Source of the DNA: Pseudomonas fluorescens | Lineage (GTDB): Bacteria > Pseudomonadota > Gammaproteobacteria > Pseudomonadales > Pseudomonadaceae | Direction: 5' to 3' | Assembly (NCBI RefSeq): GCF_902497875.1 | Contig: NZ_CABVHY010000029.1 | Span: 1 to 64,000 of the forward strand | Length of the DNA stretch: 64,000 nt | Shown: piece after piece, positions 8,445-19,156 of the stretch | Layout of the letters: every line of letters starts with the position of its first letter | Numbering within the stretch: the stretch's first letter is position 1 | Position numbers and translations under genes: made by a program | Notes under the pieces: model-generated | Seen by the model: the letters and a program-made list of their open reading frames with translations, nothing else | What the model was told of the DNA's origin: nothing | The model's database searches: none

Positions 8445-8480
8445 AAACCCCGAAGGCCGCGAACCTTCGGGGTTTTGCTT
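8445..8480. terminator. Rho-independent terminator between convergent genes
   Basis: AAACCCCGAAGG at 8445-8456 pairs perfectly with CCTTCGGGGTTT at 8464-8475, followed by a T-rich stretch. A-rich on one side and T-rich on the other, it can serve both the GntR gene (+) and the guanylyltransferase gene (-). A second 9-bp stem (TTCTCCAAG...CTTGGAGAA) lies just upstream at 8411-8439. Confidence 0.85.
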
Positions 8481-8517
8481 TATCGGGTCACTACAAGACC
8501 AGGACGCTCAGTCGTTA

Positions 8518-9933
8518 TCAGGCCAGGCGCCCGTAACGGTCCTCAAAGCGGACGATATCGTCTTCGCCGAGGTAAACGCCCGATTGCACTTCGATCAGTT
8601 CCAACGGGACTTTCCCTGGATTGGCCAGCGAGTGCTTAACCCCCAGTGGAATGTAGGTGGACTGGTTTTCAGACAGGATCAGTTCTTTATCGCCACAGAT
8701 GACCTTGGCCGTGCCGGATACCACGATCCAGTGTTCGGCCCGGTGGTAATGCAACTGCAACGACAGGCACTCGCCCGGCAACACTCTGATGCGTTTGACT
8801 TGATAACGCTCGCCAATGTCGACGGTGTCATAGTGACCCCATGGACGGTTGACCAGCGGATGGCTGACGAACTCGGCGCGTTCTTCGGCTTGCAGGCGCT
8901 TGACCACATTCTTGACTTGCTGGCTGTCGTGCTTGTTGGCAACGAGTACTGCGTCCTTGGTTTCGATGACGATCAAGTCTTCCAGACCGACGGTGGCTAC
9001 CAGGCGGTGATGGGACTGCACCAGACAATTGCGGGTGTCTATGGCCATCACGTCGCCTTCCAGGCGATTGTCATTGGCATCGCGCGGGCCCACGTCCCAG
9101 ATCGCCGACCAGCTGCCCAGATCGTTCCAGCCTGCGTCCAACGGCACTACCAGACCCGCGGCCGTATGTTCCATCACGGCGTAGTCCACCGACTCATCGG
9201 CACACTGCGCGAACTGCTCCGCCTGCACATGCAGGAAGTGACTGTCGGCCTTGGCGTGTTCCAGGGCGACACGGCACGCGGCGAGGATCTCTGGACGATG
9301 GGTTTGCAGCTCGCTCAAAAACACCGATGCGCGGAACATGAACATGCCGCTGTTCCACAGATAGGTGCCCGAAGACAGGTACTCCTCTGCCATTTCTGGC
9401 GAAGGCTTTTCCTTGAAGGCCGCGATGGCAAAAGCACCTTGCTCGATGCCCGCGCCGCACTGGATGTAGCCGAAGCCGGTTTCGGCGTGAGTCGGCGTGA
9501 TGCCGAAGGTCACAAGTCGCCCTGCGGCGGCATGAACCTGCGCCTGACGCACGGCTTCGCGAAATGCCTCTTCGTCATGAATATGGTGGTCGGCAGCCAA
9601 CACCAAAAGCACAGGGTCACTGCCATCAGCTGTCGCTTCCAGCGCGGCCAACGCGATGGCCGGTGCTGTGTTACGTGCCAGAGGCTCGAGAATGATGCGG
9701 CGGCTGCTCAGCTTCGACACGCGCAATTGCTCGGCGACGATAAACCGGTGATTTTCGTTGCTCACGATGATGGCAGGCGAATGCTCAAGGCCTTGCAGCC
9801 GAGCCAACGTGCGCTGGAACATCGTTCCCTGATCCTGCCCATCAAGGGCCAGAAACTGCTTGGGAAAGCTCTGACGCGACAACGGCCACAGTCGCGAACC
9901 ATTACCGCCGGCCAGGATTACAGGGGTGAACAT
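8518..9933 (-). CDS. Mannose-1-phosphate guanylyltransferase / mannose-6-phosphate isomerase
   Basis: A 471-aa bifunctional enzyme (AlgA/WbpW/PslB class) making GDP-mannose. The N-terminal nucleotidyltransferase starts with the pyrophosphorylase motif ILAGGNGSRLWPLSR and has FIVAEQLR and FKEKP further on. The C-terminal cupin isomerase has LSLQLHYHRAEHWIVVSG and IPLGVKHSLANPG. The ATG at 9933 is used because the longer reading lacks a ribosome site and GGAG lies 7 bp upstream. It is divergent from a GDP-6-deoxy-sugar reductase gene and a glycosyltransferase gene, so GDP-mannose is probably used for D-rhamnose polysaccharide. Paralogues for alginate or Psl are alternatives. Confidence 0.92.
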   Translation of the reverse strand: MFTPVILAGGNGSRLWPLSRQSFPKQFLALDGQDQGTMFQRTLARLQGLEHSPAIIVSNENHRFIVAEQLRVSKLSSRRIILEPLARNTAPAIALAALEATADGSDPVLLVLAADHHIHDEEAFREAVRQAQVHAAAGRLVTFGITPTHAETGFGYIQCGAGIEQGAFAIAAFKEKPSPEMAEEYLSSGTYLWNSGMFMFRASVFLSELQTHRPEILAACRVALEHAKADSHFLHVQAEQFAQCADESVDYAVMEHTAAGLVVPLDAGWNDLGSWSAIWDVGPRDANDNRLEGDVMAIDTRNCLVQSHHRLVATVGLEDLIVIETKDAVLVANKHDSQQVKNVVKRLQAEERAEFVSHPLVNRPWGHYDTVDIGERYQVKRIRVLPGECLSLQLHYHRAEHWIVVSGTAKVICGDKELILSENQSTYIPLGVKHSLANPGKVPLELIEVQSGVYLGEDDIVRFEDRYGRLA

Positions 9934-10263
9934 AGAAACTCCAGTTGGGTGCCACATGTGGCGCAATGAGTCGCGCATTATCCGAGCCAGCATGGGGGGA
10001 TGCAATATGGCCTGTCGCTATCAGGCAAGAAATGAAGGGGGACCGCGCTTTTCAAATGCCTACATTGAATGCAGGGGTAAATTGACGGAGCCTACAGGGT
10101 TTGCGGGCCAAATAGCCATCACCCCAAGGGAGCTCAGTGCCCTCCTCCGCTGAACGGGCGTTGGTCTAAAGCTGCGGGGGCGCATCAAGTCCGTCCCTGT
10201 GGAAATCAGCCTGGCCTGTTAAACTCGTTTGTTTGCGCCAAGGCAATTAAGGAAGTTCCGCAC
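9934..10263. other. Divergent intergenic region, no gene supported
   Basis: A 330-bp spacer between the divergent guanylyltransferase and epimerase genes. It should hold both promoters, but no strong sigma-70 pair stands out. Short open frames here have no ribosome site or family resemblance. Confidence 0.5.
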
Positions 10264-11223
10264 ATGCAACGCATCCTCATTACGGGCGCCAACGGTTTCG
10301 TCGGGAAGATATTGTGCAAGAGCCTGCAACAGGCCGGGCACCATGTCGTCGCGTTGGTGGGGCCCAGTTCACCCTTGCCCACGCACGCCGATCAAACCCT
10401 GCAATGCGATATTCGTAACGCCGATATGCTGGAGCAAGCCATCGCCGAGGCTGCACCGACCCACGTGGTGCACCTGGCCGCGATCACCCATGTGCCCACC
10501 AGCTTTAAAGAGCCCTTACTCACCTGGCAAACCAATGTCATGGGCAGCATTAATCTGCTGCAAGCCTTGCAGCGCAAGGCGCCCAAGGCGTTCGTGCTAT
10601 TCGTCAGCTCATCAGAGGTCTATGGCGCCAGCTTCACGCAAGGCATTCCATTGACCGAAAACACCCCGTGCCAGCCGATGAACCCCTATGCGGCCAGCAA
10701 ACTGGCGGCAGAAGCCGCCTTCCACGAATATTTCCGCCAAGGCATGGCCGGCGTGATCGTCCGGCCGTTCAATCACATCGGCCCGGGTCAATCGGTGGAC
10801 TTCGTGACAGCCTCGTTCGCCCGCCAGATCGCCCTGATAGAAGCCGGCAAACAAGCCGCGCAACTGAAAGTCGGCAACTTGCAGGCCGAGCGCGATTTCC
10901 TCGATGTACGCGACGTGTGCAACGCCTACAGCAAATTGTTGCAACTGGCCGATCAGGAAGCCACGTACCCGCGCTGCTTCAACATCTCCAGCGGCCAGCC
11001 GCGCAAGATCCAGACAATGCTCGACACCCTGCTGGGCCTGACTGAGCAATCGATTGAAATTGTCGAAGACCCTGAGCGCATGCGCCCTTCCGACATCCCC
11101 AGCGCCAGCGGCAACAGCGACGCCATCTACCAGGCCACCGGCTGGAAACCCGCGTTCAACCTGCACGACACTCTTAACGATCTGCTCGCCGACTGGCGCA
11201 CCCAGGTAAGCCTGACTTCATGA
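10264..11223 (+). CDS. rmd: NAD(P)-dependent GDP-6-deoxymannose reductase-like epimerase
   Basis: A 319-aa extended short-chain dehydrogenase. The Rossmann motif is GANGFVG (residues 8-14) and the catalytic YAASK lies near residue 140 with Ser in VSSSEVYG. The RPFNHIGPGQ block is typical of GDP-sugar reductases and epimerases. Rmd reduces GDP-4-keto-6-deoxymannose to GDP-D-rhamnose. No gmd dehydratase lies in the window, so the substrate must come from elsewhere. The stop overlaps the next gene's start (ATGA), so the two are translationally coupled. Function is assigned from family and context. Confidence 0.75.
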   Translation: MQRILITGANGFVGKILCKSLQQAGHHVVALVGPSSPLPTHADQTLQCDIRNADMLEQAIAEAAPTHVVHLAAITHVPTSFKEPLLTWQTNVMGSINLLQALQRKAPKAFVLFVSSSEVYGASFTQGIPLTENTPCQPMNPYAASKLAAEAAFHEYFRQGMAGVIVRPFNHIGPGQSVDFVTASFARQIALIEAGKQAAQLKVGNLQAERDFLDVRDVCNAYSKLLQLADQEATYPRCFNISSGQPRKIQTMLDTLLGLTEQSIEIVEDPERMRPSDIPSASGNSDAIYQATGWKPAFNLHDTLNDLLADWRTQVSLTS

Positions 11224-12383
11224 AGCTTCTGCTGAATACCGAATCACTCATCCCGCCAGTTACAGGCATCGGTAACTACACCTTCAATCTGCTTGAGCAA
11301 CTTCAAGCGGAAGACATCGAAACTATCGACTGTTTTTCTGGCTCACGCTTCTATTCAGCCGAACAGGCCTTGGCCAACTGCGTCAATGCCAGCGCCCTCT
11401 ATCAGCCCAAGAGCAGCGAATCGTATCTGCGAAGTATGCTGCGAAGTTCCACCCTGGCTTATCGTGCTCGGGAAATGCTGCGTGACGCCCAATTGCGGAT
11501 GCGCACCCGACAGTTGCGCGATCATCTCTATCACGAGCCAAATTTCATCCTCAAAACCCACGCCGGCCCGAGCGTTTCCACTATTCACGACTTGTCGTTC
11601 ATCCATCACCCTAAGTTACATCCGCGCAAACGAGTGGAATGGCTCGGCACGCAGCTACCGAAAACGCTGAAGCGGGCAGACTTTCTGATAACCCCTTCAA
11701 ATGTAATTCGTGATGAGCTGATCAGTGATTTCGGGGTAAATCCCGACAAAATACGCGCGGTATACCTGGGAGCCTCTGAGGCCTACCGTCCACAAACGGC
11801 GGAACAGACCCAACCCACACTCGAACGTTATGGACTGCAACACGGGCACTATGTGTTGTTTGTCGGCACCCTTGAACCACGCAAAGGCATCAACACCCTG
11901 CTCGACGCCTGGTCCCGGTTACCGCAATCCCTGCGCGAGGAGTTCCCGCTGGTACTGGCGGGCGCACCGGGCTGGCAGAACCAGGCTCTGGCCAACCGCA
12001 TCAAGGCCCTGGAAACCAGCCATGGTCTACGGCCGCTGCGCTTCGTGCCAAACAGTGACCTGCCAACGCTCTACGCGGGAGCTGCGGTATTCGCCTATCC
12101 GTCCTTGTATGAAGGGTTCGGGTTGCCGGTACTGGAAGCCATGAGCTGTGGCGTACCGGTGATTTGTACCGCTGACACATCCATGTCCGAATTTGCCCAG
12201 GGCAGCGCGTTGTTAATAGAGAGCGGCAACGACGAAGCATTGGCCGCACAACTGAATGAGCTACTGAGCAACGAACCCAAGCGCCTTGGCATCGCCCAGG
12301 CCGGGCTGTTGCGTTCACGCGAGTTTTCATGGAAGCGTTTCGCTCAGGAAACGATGGCGATTTATCGGACGGTCAGTTCCTGA
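11220..12383 (+). CDS. GT4-family glycosyltransferase
   Basis: A 387-aa cytoplasmic or membrane-associated transferase. The donor-binding half has VGTLEPRKGINTLLDAW (residues about 217-233) and the GT4 signature YPSLYEGFGLPVLEAMSCG (about 293-311) with the E-x7-E pair. The N-terminal acceptor domain begins LLNTESLIPPVTGIGNYT. The gene starts four bases before the end of the epimerase gene. With GDP-mannose and GDP-D-rhamnose genes adjacent, it resembles WbpY/WbpX D-rhamnosyltransferases of A-band O-antigen. Linkage and sugar are inference. Confidence 0.85.
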   Translation: MKLLLNTESLIPPVTGIGNYTFNLLEQLQAEDIETIDCFSGSRFYSAEQALANCVNASALYQPKSSESYLRSMLRSSTLAYRAREMLRDAQLRMRTRQLRDHLYHEPNFILKTHAGPSVSTIHDLSFIHHPKLHPRKRVEWLGTQLPKTLKRADFLITPSNVIRDELISDFGVNPDKIRAVYLGASEAYRPQTAEQTQPTLERYGLQHGHYVLFVGTLEPRKGINTLLDAWSRLPQSLREEFPLVLAGAPGWQNQALANRIKALETSHGLRPLRFVPNSDLPTLYAGAAVFAYPSLYEGFGLPVLEAMSCGVPVICTADTSMSEFAQGSALLIESGNDEALAAQLNELLSNEPKRLGIAQAGLLRSREFSWKRFAQETMAIYRTVSS

Positions 12384-12495
12384 TAAACCCATGCCTGCCT
12401 CTGCTGAACCCAGGTTGATGATTTCGCCCAGGTAACAGGCCATGCTCCCCCCGCTGCTGGCCAGGCAGCCGGGGTACCTGCGTAACGCTGCAGCA

Positions 12496-15400
12496 CTACC
12501 CCACGAAATCCCAATCTGCCGGAGCCTTGTATTGCCCCACCAGTTCGGTGGAGACCACAAAGGCATCGGCCAGCATTGCCAATGACGCGCCCTGATCCTT
12601 TTGTTGGGTCCAGAAAGCCAGACCGGCAGCATCCGGATCACGACCCAGTATCGCTTTGTAGAGCACCGCTACATCGTGGGACGACTGTCCGTTCATGGCG
12701 AAACCATTGGTAGCGTTCTCCACAGACTGGACCATGGCCAGCGCCGTCTGACCCAGGCTGCTTGTACCGCCACCGGTCATAGTGCTCCAGAACTCGAACC
12801 CACCCCCATCGGCCTGGCGCCCCAGGATGTGCTGGTACAACGTCGCCACTGCCGACTGCGTCGTGGTGGTCTGCACGGCGATGCTGGTGTCGGCGAACTT
12901 GAGGTGTTCAACGTTGACCAGCTTCACCACAGCGTTGGGGTCATCCTTGCGCGTGATCAGCGTGTAACCCGCGTGCTGTTCGATGCTGTAAGCCGACTGC
13001 GCATCCGTGAACAACCCGGTATCGGTGCCAGATCCGCCTTGTAGCAGAGCGGTCTGTGGGGTTGCCGCTTTGGACGTCGAGGTGAACGTCAGCGAGTCGT
13101 TGCCACCTCCGGCGAACACCCTGCTACCGGCTGAGGTGACCGTAAAATTCTGGCTCGCCGAGTCGCCGCTGAGCAGCTGCCCCGGCGTGTTGCCGGTGAT
13201 CGACACCGCGCCCACCACCGCCGCAAACTCCACCGAGTTCAAGGTCAGGGCACTGCCTGCCGGCAACTTGCTCGCGTCGATCACCAGCGCCGTGTGCTGA
13301 CTGGCGCTGGCCGTGCCGTTGATCACCAACGGCTGGCCCGGTGCCGTGCTGCCGGCAATCGGCGTGAGGGTCTGAACCAGCACATTGCCGCTGCCCAACA
13401 GCGCATTCAACGCCGTCTGGCCATTGCCGTTAAGGTGGGTCTGATCGGCCCCGCTGCTGGTCACGCCATTGATCGCGGCCTTGAGCGTGGTCAAGCCGCT
13501 AGTGACCGACGCATTCCCGGTTCCGCTGGCCGTCAGGCCATAGCCCGAGGGAATTTGCGCCAGCAGCAAGTTAGCGCCATTGCCGGTGACCAGCGGGATG
13601 TCCGCCACACTCGGCAAACCGTTCTGTTCGACTCGATCGCCGGTGATCACAGGCACTGAAACCTGCGTGCCCGTTTGCCCTCCCGGCAAGATCACGGGCT
13701 GGTTATCGACCACCACTCCGTCGACCGTAGTGCCCGGTGACGGCGTGACCACCTGGATCACCAAAACGCTGGAACTGATGCTGAGGCTCGTCGTATCCAC
13801 ACCTCCGTTGGCCGTGCCACCGTCATCTTTGAGCGAAGTAATGGTGACCGTGCGCTCCCCCGGGGTCGGGGCTGTCGAGGCATTGACGTAGATAATCGAC
13901 TCTACCAACGCCTTGGGCTGACTACCCAGCAAACCGCCTGACAGCGTGAGGGTCACCGTGCTGTCTGAAGCCGGACCGGTGGCCACCGCGGTATAGGTGA
14001 TACCGCCCTGGGTCACGCCAGCGCCGGAAACGAGGCCGATTTCGCTGCCATCAATGATCAGTTTTTCCAGGCTGCCGTTGGCGACATGGGCGATGCTCAA
14101 CGACAGGCTGCTGACGGCCTGCCCCGGCTCGAACGTACTCACCGTCACGGCGCTGAACAGCGCCACTGCGATGCCGCCCTGGTTGAACTTCAGCGCGGCG
14201 CCGGTGGCGTTGAACGCAGGCGCGTCATTGACCGGCACCACGGTGACCGTGGCACTGGTGTTGAATGCCTGGACGTTATTAGTCGCGCCGTTGTCGGTCA
14301 GGCTGGTCAAGGTCACGACCCGTCCGCCCGCCGTCGGGTTTTCGCTGCTGTTGCGGTAGCCCAGGGCATCGATCAGCTGGTTCATCTTCGCATCGACGCG
14401 GGTCAGGTTACTTAAGGTGATCGTAGCCGTCTGCCCGACGACATTGACACTGTAGCTACCGACGTTGGTTATCGACCCGGAACCATTTACCAAGGCGATT
14501 TCGTTTGCGCCGACCACCAGCAGCTCATTGTTACCATCGAGCACATTGCTGACGGTCAGGGTCATGCCAGTGAATAGCTGCCCACTGTCTTGAGTCGAGG
14601 CCGCGACGCTGCTGAATAGATCCCGCATCGCGGCGTTTTCGATATAGCTGCCAGTGAACCCGGTCGCGGTCAAGGTCGGCAGGGTATCCGGACCCACCGT
14701 CAGGAAGTTGTCCACGACAAAACTGATGGCCCAGCTCGGGTCCGTGCGGCCGCTGACTTCCAGCCGGGTAATCGAGGAGGCGCTGCTGACGGTCTTACCT
14801 GACTGAGCCGCGACCGTGTCGGTAAACACCTGGGTGGCCCCATTCAAGCCTTTGACGGTGGCCAGGGTGTTGTCGTCATTGTTGAACACATCGAGACTGA
14901 GGAAACTGAACTCGCTGCCATCGACCCGTTCGATGGTCAACAGCAGCGGGCTGTTGGGCTGAATATCAGCGACCTTGAGCATGCCCCCCGAACCGAACGA
15001 AGGCATCACTCCATTGGGGTCCAGCGGTACGCCCATTTGCAGATAGACCTGGTTGTAGTCACTGCCCTGGAACGTGGCCGTGAACTTGTAGAGCCCTGAA
15101 GTCCAGGTGCTGTAAGGCTGGTTGGTGGCGGGATCGAACACTGCTGGCGCGTTATTGAAGTTTTCGGTGAGGGTAGCCAGGACGCCGCTGTACTGCTCGG
15201 CCTGCAAAATCCGGCTGGCGTCGATGACGCCGACCTGTGTCTCCAGCAGCCAACTGCCCTTGTTGCGGGCGCTACCGGTAAGGTCGCGGGAGGCAGCCAC
15301 ATCGGCTTGTGCCAGGTGCGCGAGGGTATCGATAAAGGTTTGCCCGGCCTCGCCCTGCGCCACTTCGCAGCCATAAATCAGCCAGTCGCCACCCGCCTTC

Positions 15401-15753
15401 AACGCCCCGCCCACCTTGGCCAACAACCCTGCCTGCGCCTGCAGATTAGCGCTGCACAGGGTCAAGGCGCCCATATCGATCTGTCCTGGGCTGCCGTGGC
15501 TCAACAGGTGAATAACGTCCAGCTCCCGATAATGAGCGAGACAGTCCGCCATGCCTTGCAAACCATTCGCACGGCTGTCCAGCAACACGATATCGGCATC
15601 GACAGGCATGGTATTGGCCAGGTCGTGCCAACGCTCGAGGTTATCCTGAATGAAGAACACCGCGCGGCTACCCGTGTCGCAGAGGGGCGCAGCGGTCTGC
15701 AGGACGAAATATGAACGAGTATTGGAAAAACAATTGAAAAGAGTGCCGTACAT
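12496..15753 (-). CDS. Large DUF4347 / cadherin-like / DUF4214 secreted protein
   Basis: A 1085-aa protein. Residues about 25-190 form a DUF4347 domain (VDADIVLLDSRANG, HLLSHGSPGQIDMG, LIYGCEVAQGEAG), found at the N-terminus of very large bacterial surface proteins. Then come repeated cadherin-like and Thr/Ser/Gly-rich beta domains containing PVNDAPAF, and a degenerate RTX-like FAGGGNDSLTF. Two DUF4214 units close it (LYQHILGRQADGGGFEFW and LYKAILGRDPDAAGLAFW). No Sec signal is seen, so type I secretion through a C-terminal signal is likely. No T1SS genes lie in the window. AAGGACG precedes the ATG at 15753. Confidence 0.8.
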   Translation of the reverse strand: MYGTLFNCFSNTRSYFVLQTAAPLCDTGSRAVFFIQDNLERWHDLANTMPVDADIVLLDSRANGLQGMADCLAHYRELDVIHLLSHGSPGQIDMGALTLCSANLQAQAGLLAKVGGALKAGGDWLIYGCEVAQGEAGQTFIDTLAHLAQADVAASRDLTGSARNKGSWLLETQVGVIDASRILQAEQYSGVLATLTENFNNAPAVFDPATNQPYSTWTSGLYKFTATFQGSDYNQVYLQMGVPLDPNGVMPSFGSGGMLKVADIQPNSPLLLTIERVDGSEFSFLSLDVFNNDDNTLATVKGLNGATQVFTDTVAAQSGKTVSSASSITRLEVSGRTDPSWAISFVVDNFLTVGPDTLPTLTATGFTGSYIENAAMRDLFSSVAASTQDSGQLFTGMTLTVSNVLDGNNELLVVGANEIALVNGSGSITNVGSYSVNVVGQTATITLSNLTRVDAKMNQLIDALGYRNSSENPTAGGRVVTLTSLTDNGATNNVQAFNTSATVTVVPVNDAPAFNATGAALKFNQGGIAVALFSAVTVSTFEPGQAVSSLSLSIAHVANGSLEKLIIDGSEIGLVSGAGVTQGGITYTAVATGPASDSTVTLTLSGGLLGSQPKALVESIIYVNASTAPTPGERTVTITSLKDDGGTANGGVDTTSLSISSSVLVIQVVTPSPGTTVDGVVVDNQPVILPGGQTGTQVSVPVITGDRVEQNGLPSVADIPLVTGNGANLLLAQIPSGYGLTASGTGNASVTSGLTTLKAAINGVTSSGADQTHLNGNGQTALNALLGSGNVLVQTLTPIAGSTAPGQPLVINGTASASQHTALVIDASKLPAGSALTLNSVEFAAVVGAVSITGNTPGQLLSGDSASQNFTVTSAGSRVFAGGGNDSLTFTSTSKAATPQTALLQGGSGTDTGLFTDAQSAYSIEQHAGYTLITRKDDPNAVVKLVNVEHLKFADTSIAVQTTTTQSAVATLYQHILGRQADGGGFEFWSTMTGGGTSSLGQTALAMVQSVENATNGFAMNGQSSHDVAVLYKAILGRDPDAAGLAFWTQQKDQGASLAMLADAFVVSTELVGQYKAPADWDFVG

Positions 15754-16142
15754 ATTCACGTCCTTGTTTGTTGAAGTTTGATACCACACCACAAGTGGCC
15801 ACTACCGCAAAGGTACCATCACCGTAAAAATAAATGGGCGGCGTCTAATCACGATCTTCAACCCAGGTTGTGACGAACAAGCTCCGGCATCTGTTGTTCT
15901 TCCGTACCGACCAGCTCGATGAGGTCGTGGGTTCCACGTGGGCGCCTTTGCGCCACTCGACAGGCCCTATTTTCCCGGCGTAACAGCCTGTTTATCGGCG
16001 CCTTGAACATTCTTTCCCACTCAAAAATTCATGGATCCATGTCGATTGCAAAAGCCATTTTTCTCATGTCATACTACGTCGTACAACATAAGTGGGACGC
16101 TCAGTACCCCTCGGCGGACCTCCACGGAAGGCGGGCATTTTC
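15754..16142. other. Divergent intergenic region with the aminotransferase promoter
   Basis: 389 bp separate the DUF4347 gene (-) and the aminotransferase (+). It contains the 22-bp operator at 16066-16087. No gene is supported. Confidence 0.5.
16066..16087. promoter_or_regulatory. Candidate GntR-type operator, site 1
   Basis: On the minus strand the site reads GTTGTACGACGTAGTATGAC plus AT. It matches 20979-21000 (upstream of kdgD) at 19 of 22 positions. It is imperfectly palindromic around GTACGACGT and lies 55 bp upstream of the aminotransferase ATG. Confidence 0.6.
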
Positions 16143-17345
<1,203 letters not shown>

Positions 17346-17397
17346 AGCCTTCGTCCTTCGCTGTGCCAAAGCTGCCATAACAATATCGGAGATACCC

Positions 17398-18297
17398 ATG
17401 TTCGATCACAAGAAAAAGCTGCTTGCCCTCGTCGTCGCTGCGTGCCTGAGCGCCAGTGCCGCGCAGGCTGACGACCTCACCGGAACACTGAAAAAAATCA
17501 AGGAACTGGGCACCGTCACCCTCGGCTATCGCGACGCATCGCTGCCTTTTTCCTACCTGAACGATGCCCAACAGCCCATCGGCTACAGCATCGAGCTGTG
17601 CCAGAAAATCGTTGATCAAATCAAGGTCAAAGTCGGCGAACCCAACCTCAAGACCGAGTATGTCTCGGTGGTTGCGGCCACTCGCACACCGCTGCTGATC
17701 AACGGCACCATCGACCTGGAATGCGGCGTCACCACCAACACCGTCGAGCGCCAGAAGCAGATCGGTTTCCTGCTCACCAGCTACGTCGCCAGCGCCAAGT
17801 ACGCGGTGAAAAAAACCGCCGGCATCAACAGCGTTGCCGACCTTAAAGGCAAGTCCGTGGTGGTGATTACCGGCGGCAGCGGCGAGTGGATCACCAAGAA
17901 CCTCGATCGCGAAAAAGCCCTGGGCCTGAAGATCCTCAATGCCAAGGACGGCGGCGAAGCCTTCCTGATGCTGGAGACCGGTCGCGCCGTTGCCTACATC
18001 AACGACGACGTGCAGTTGATGGCGACCATCGCCCAAAGCCGCAGCCCGGACACCTACACCTTGCTGCCCGAACCCATGTCCGCTGAACCCTATGCCATCG
18101 GTATCCGCAAGAACGATCCGCAGTTCAAGACCTTCGCTGACGACGTTCTGCGCAACCTGTACAGCAGCGGCGTGATCAACAGCCAATACCCGAAATGGTT
18201 CCAGCAGCCGATCCCGCCGAAGAACGCAGTGATCAACCTGCCCATGAGCGAAGCACTGAAAGAAGCCATCGCTAACCCGAACGATACCGGCGTCTGA
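17398..18297 (+). CDS. Glutamate/aspartate-type ABC transporter binding protein
   Basis: A 299-aa periplasmic protein of family 3. The signal peptide is residues 1-23 (LLALVVAACLSASAAQA), and the mature start is DDLTGTLKKIKELG. GYRDASLPFSYLN, PLLINGTIDLECG and TTNTVERQKQI are GltI/AatJ-family blocks. GGAG lies 7 bp before the ATG at 17398. It is followed by a strong hairpin (18329-18383) and then by its two permeases and ATPase, so it is probably made in excess over the membrane parts. Confidence 0.9.
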   Translation: MFDHKKKLLALVVAACLSASAAQADDLTGTLKKIKELGTVTLGYRDASLPFSYLNDAQQPIGYSIELCQKIVDQIKVKVGEPNLKTEYVSVVAATRTPLLINGTIDLECGVTTNTVERQKQIGFLLTSYVASAKYAVKKTAGINSVADLKGKSVVVITGGSGEWITKNLDREKALGLKILNAKDGGEAFLMLETGRAVAYINDDVQLMATIAQSRSPDTYTLLPEPMSAEPYAIGIRKNDPQFKTFADDVLRNLYSSGVINSQYPKWFQQPIPPKNAVINLPMSEALKEAIANPNDTGV

Positions 18298-18328
18298 TCC
18301 CGACTCGTCACCGTGCCGGGCGGGTACG

Positions 18329-18383
18329 CCCGGATACCGGCCAATCAAGCAGGCAACAAGCGCTTGATTGGCGGGTATCCGGG
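18329..18383. promoter_or_regulatory. 22-bp stem-loop between binding protein and permease genes
   Basis: CCCGGATACCGGCCAATCAA plus GC (18329-18350) pairs with 18362-18383 with one mismatch around an 11-nt loop. There is no T-run, so it is not a normal terminator. It probably stabilises the upstream mRNA or partly stops transcription. Confidence 0.65.
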
Positions 18384-18424
18384 TGTGCTCCGACTTCTGC
18401 TCCCTCTCAAAGGTTGGTGTTTTC

Positions 18425-19153
18425 ATGGATTACAACTGGAATTGGGGCATCTTCTGGAGCTCCGCTCCCGGAGAGACTTCTTCGTATCTGCATTGGCTGA
18501 TCATCGGCACCAGCTGGACCCTGGCGACCACCCTCGTCGCGTTCATCCTGGCGTTCCTGATTGGCGGTTTGGTCGGTACCCTGCGCACCAGCACGCTGCG
18601 ACCCCTGGTGTGGCTGTGCAACCTGTACACCGAAGTGTTCCGCAACATCCCCTTGCTGGTGCAGATGTTCATCTGCTTTTTCGTGGTGCCCGAGTTGCTG
18701 CCGGTATCGCTCGGTGATTACCTCAAGCAGGATTTGCCCTACCCCTCGTTCTTCAGCGCCGTGGTGGCCCTGACCCTGTTCACCTCGGCCAAGCTGTCGG
18801 AGCTGTTCAAGGCCGGCATCGAATCGGTCGCCGCCGGCCAACGTGGCGCGGCACTGGCGCTGGGGCTGCGGCCGACCCAGATGTACCTGCAAGTGCTGCT
18901 GCCTCAGGCGATCCGCGTGGTGTTCCCACCGCTGACTTCCGAAGCGCTGAACACCCTGAAGAACTCATCGGTGGCGCTGACCATCGGCCTGATGGAGTTG
19001 ACCGCGCAAGCGCGCAACGTCAGCGAATACTCGTTCAACACCTTCGAGGCATTCACCGCCGCGACCGTGATTTACGTGGTCATTTCGCTGCTGGTGACCT
19101 TCGTCATGGGTCATATCGAACGTTCCCTGGCCATCCGCGGCGCGACGAGGTAA
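18425..19153 (+). CDS. Polar amino acid ABC transporter permease (GltJ-like)
   Basis: A 242-aa inner-membrane permease starting MDYNWNWGIFW, as GltJ proteins do. The polar amino acid permease motif (HisMQ type) appears as EVFRNIPLLVQMF, and the EAA region is GQRGAALALGLRPTQMYLQVLLPQAIR. Start 18425 is preferred over upstream frames that run into the hairpin. It ends 3 bp before the second permease gene. Confidence 0.9.
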   Translation: MDYNWNWGIFWSSAPGETSSYLHWLIIGTSWTLATTLVAFILAFLIGGLVGTLRTSTLRPLVWLCNLYTEVFRNIPLLVQMFICFFVVPELLPVSLGDYLKQDLPYPSFFSAVVALTLFTSAKLSELFKAGIESVAAGQRGAALALGLRPTQMYLQVLLPQAIRVVFPPLTSEALNTLKNSSVALTIGLMELTAQARNVSEYSFNTFEAFTAATVIYVVISLLVTFVMGHIERSLAIRGATR

Positions 19154-19156
19154 GTC

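Noticed and set aside
9926..10153. Possible small gene in the guanylyltransferase/epimerase spacer
   Set aside because: No ribosome site, poor codon use and overlap with the guanylyltransferase start.
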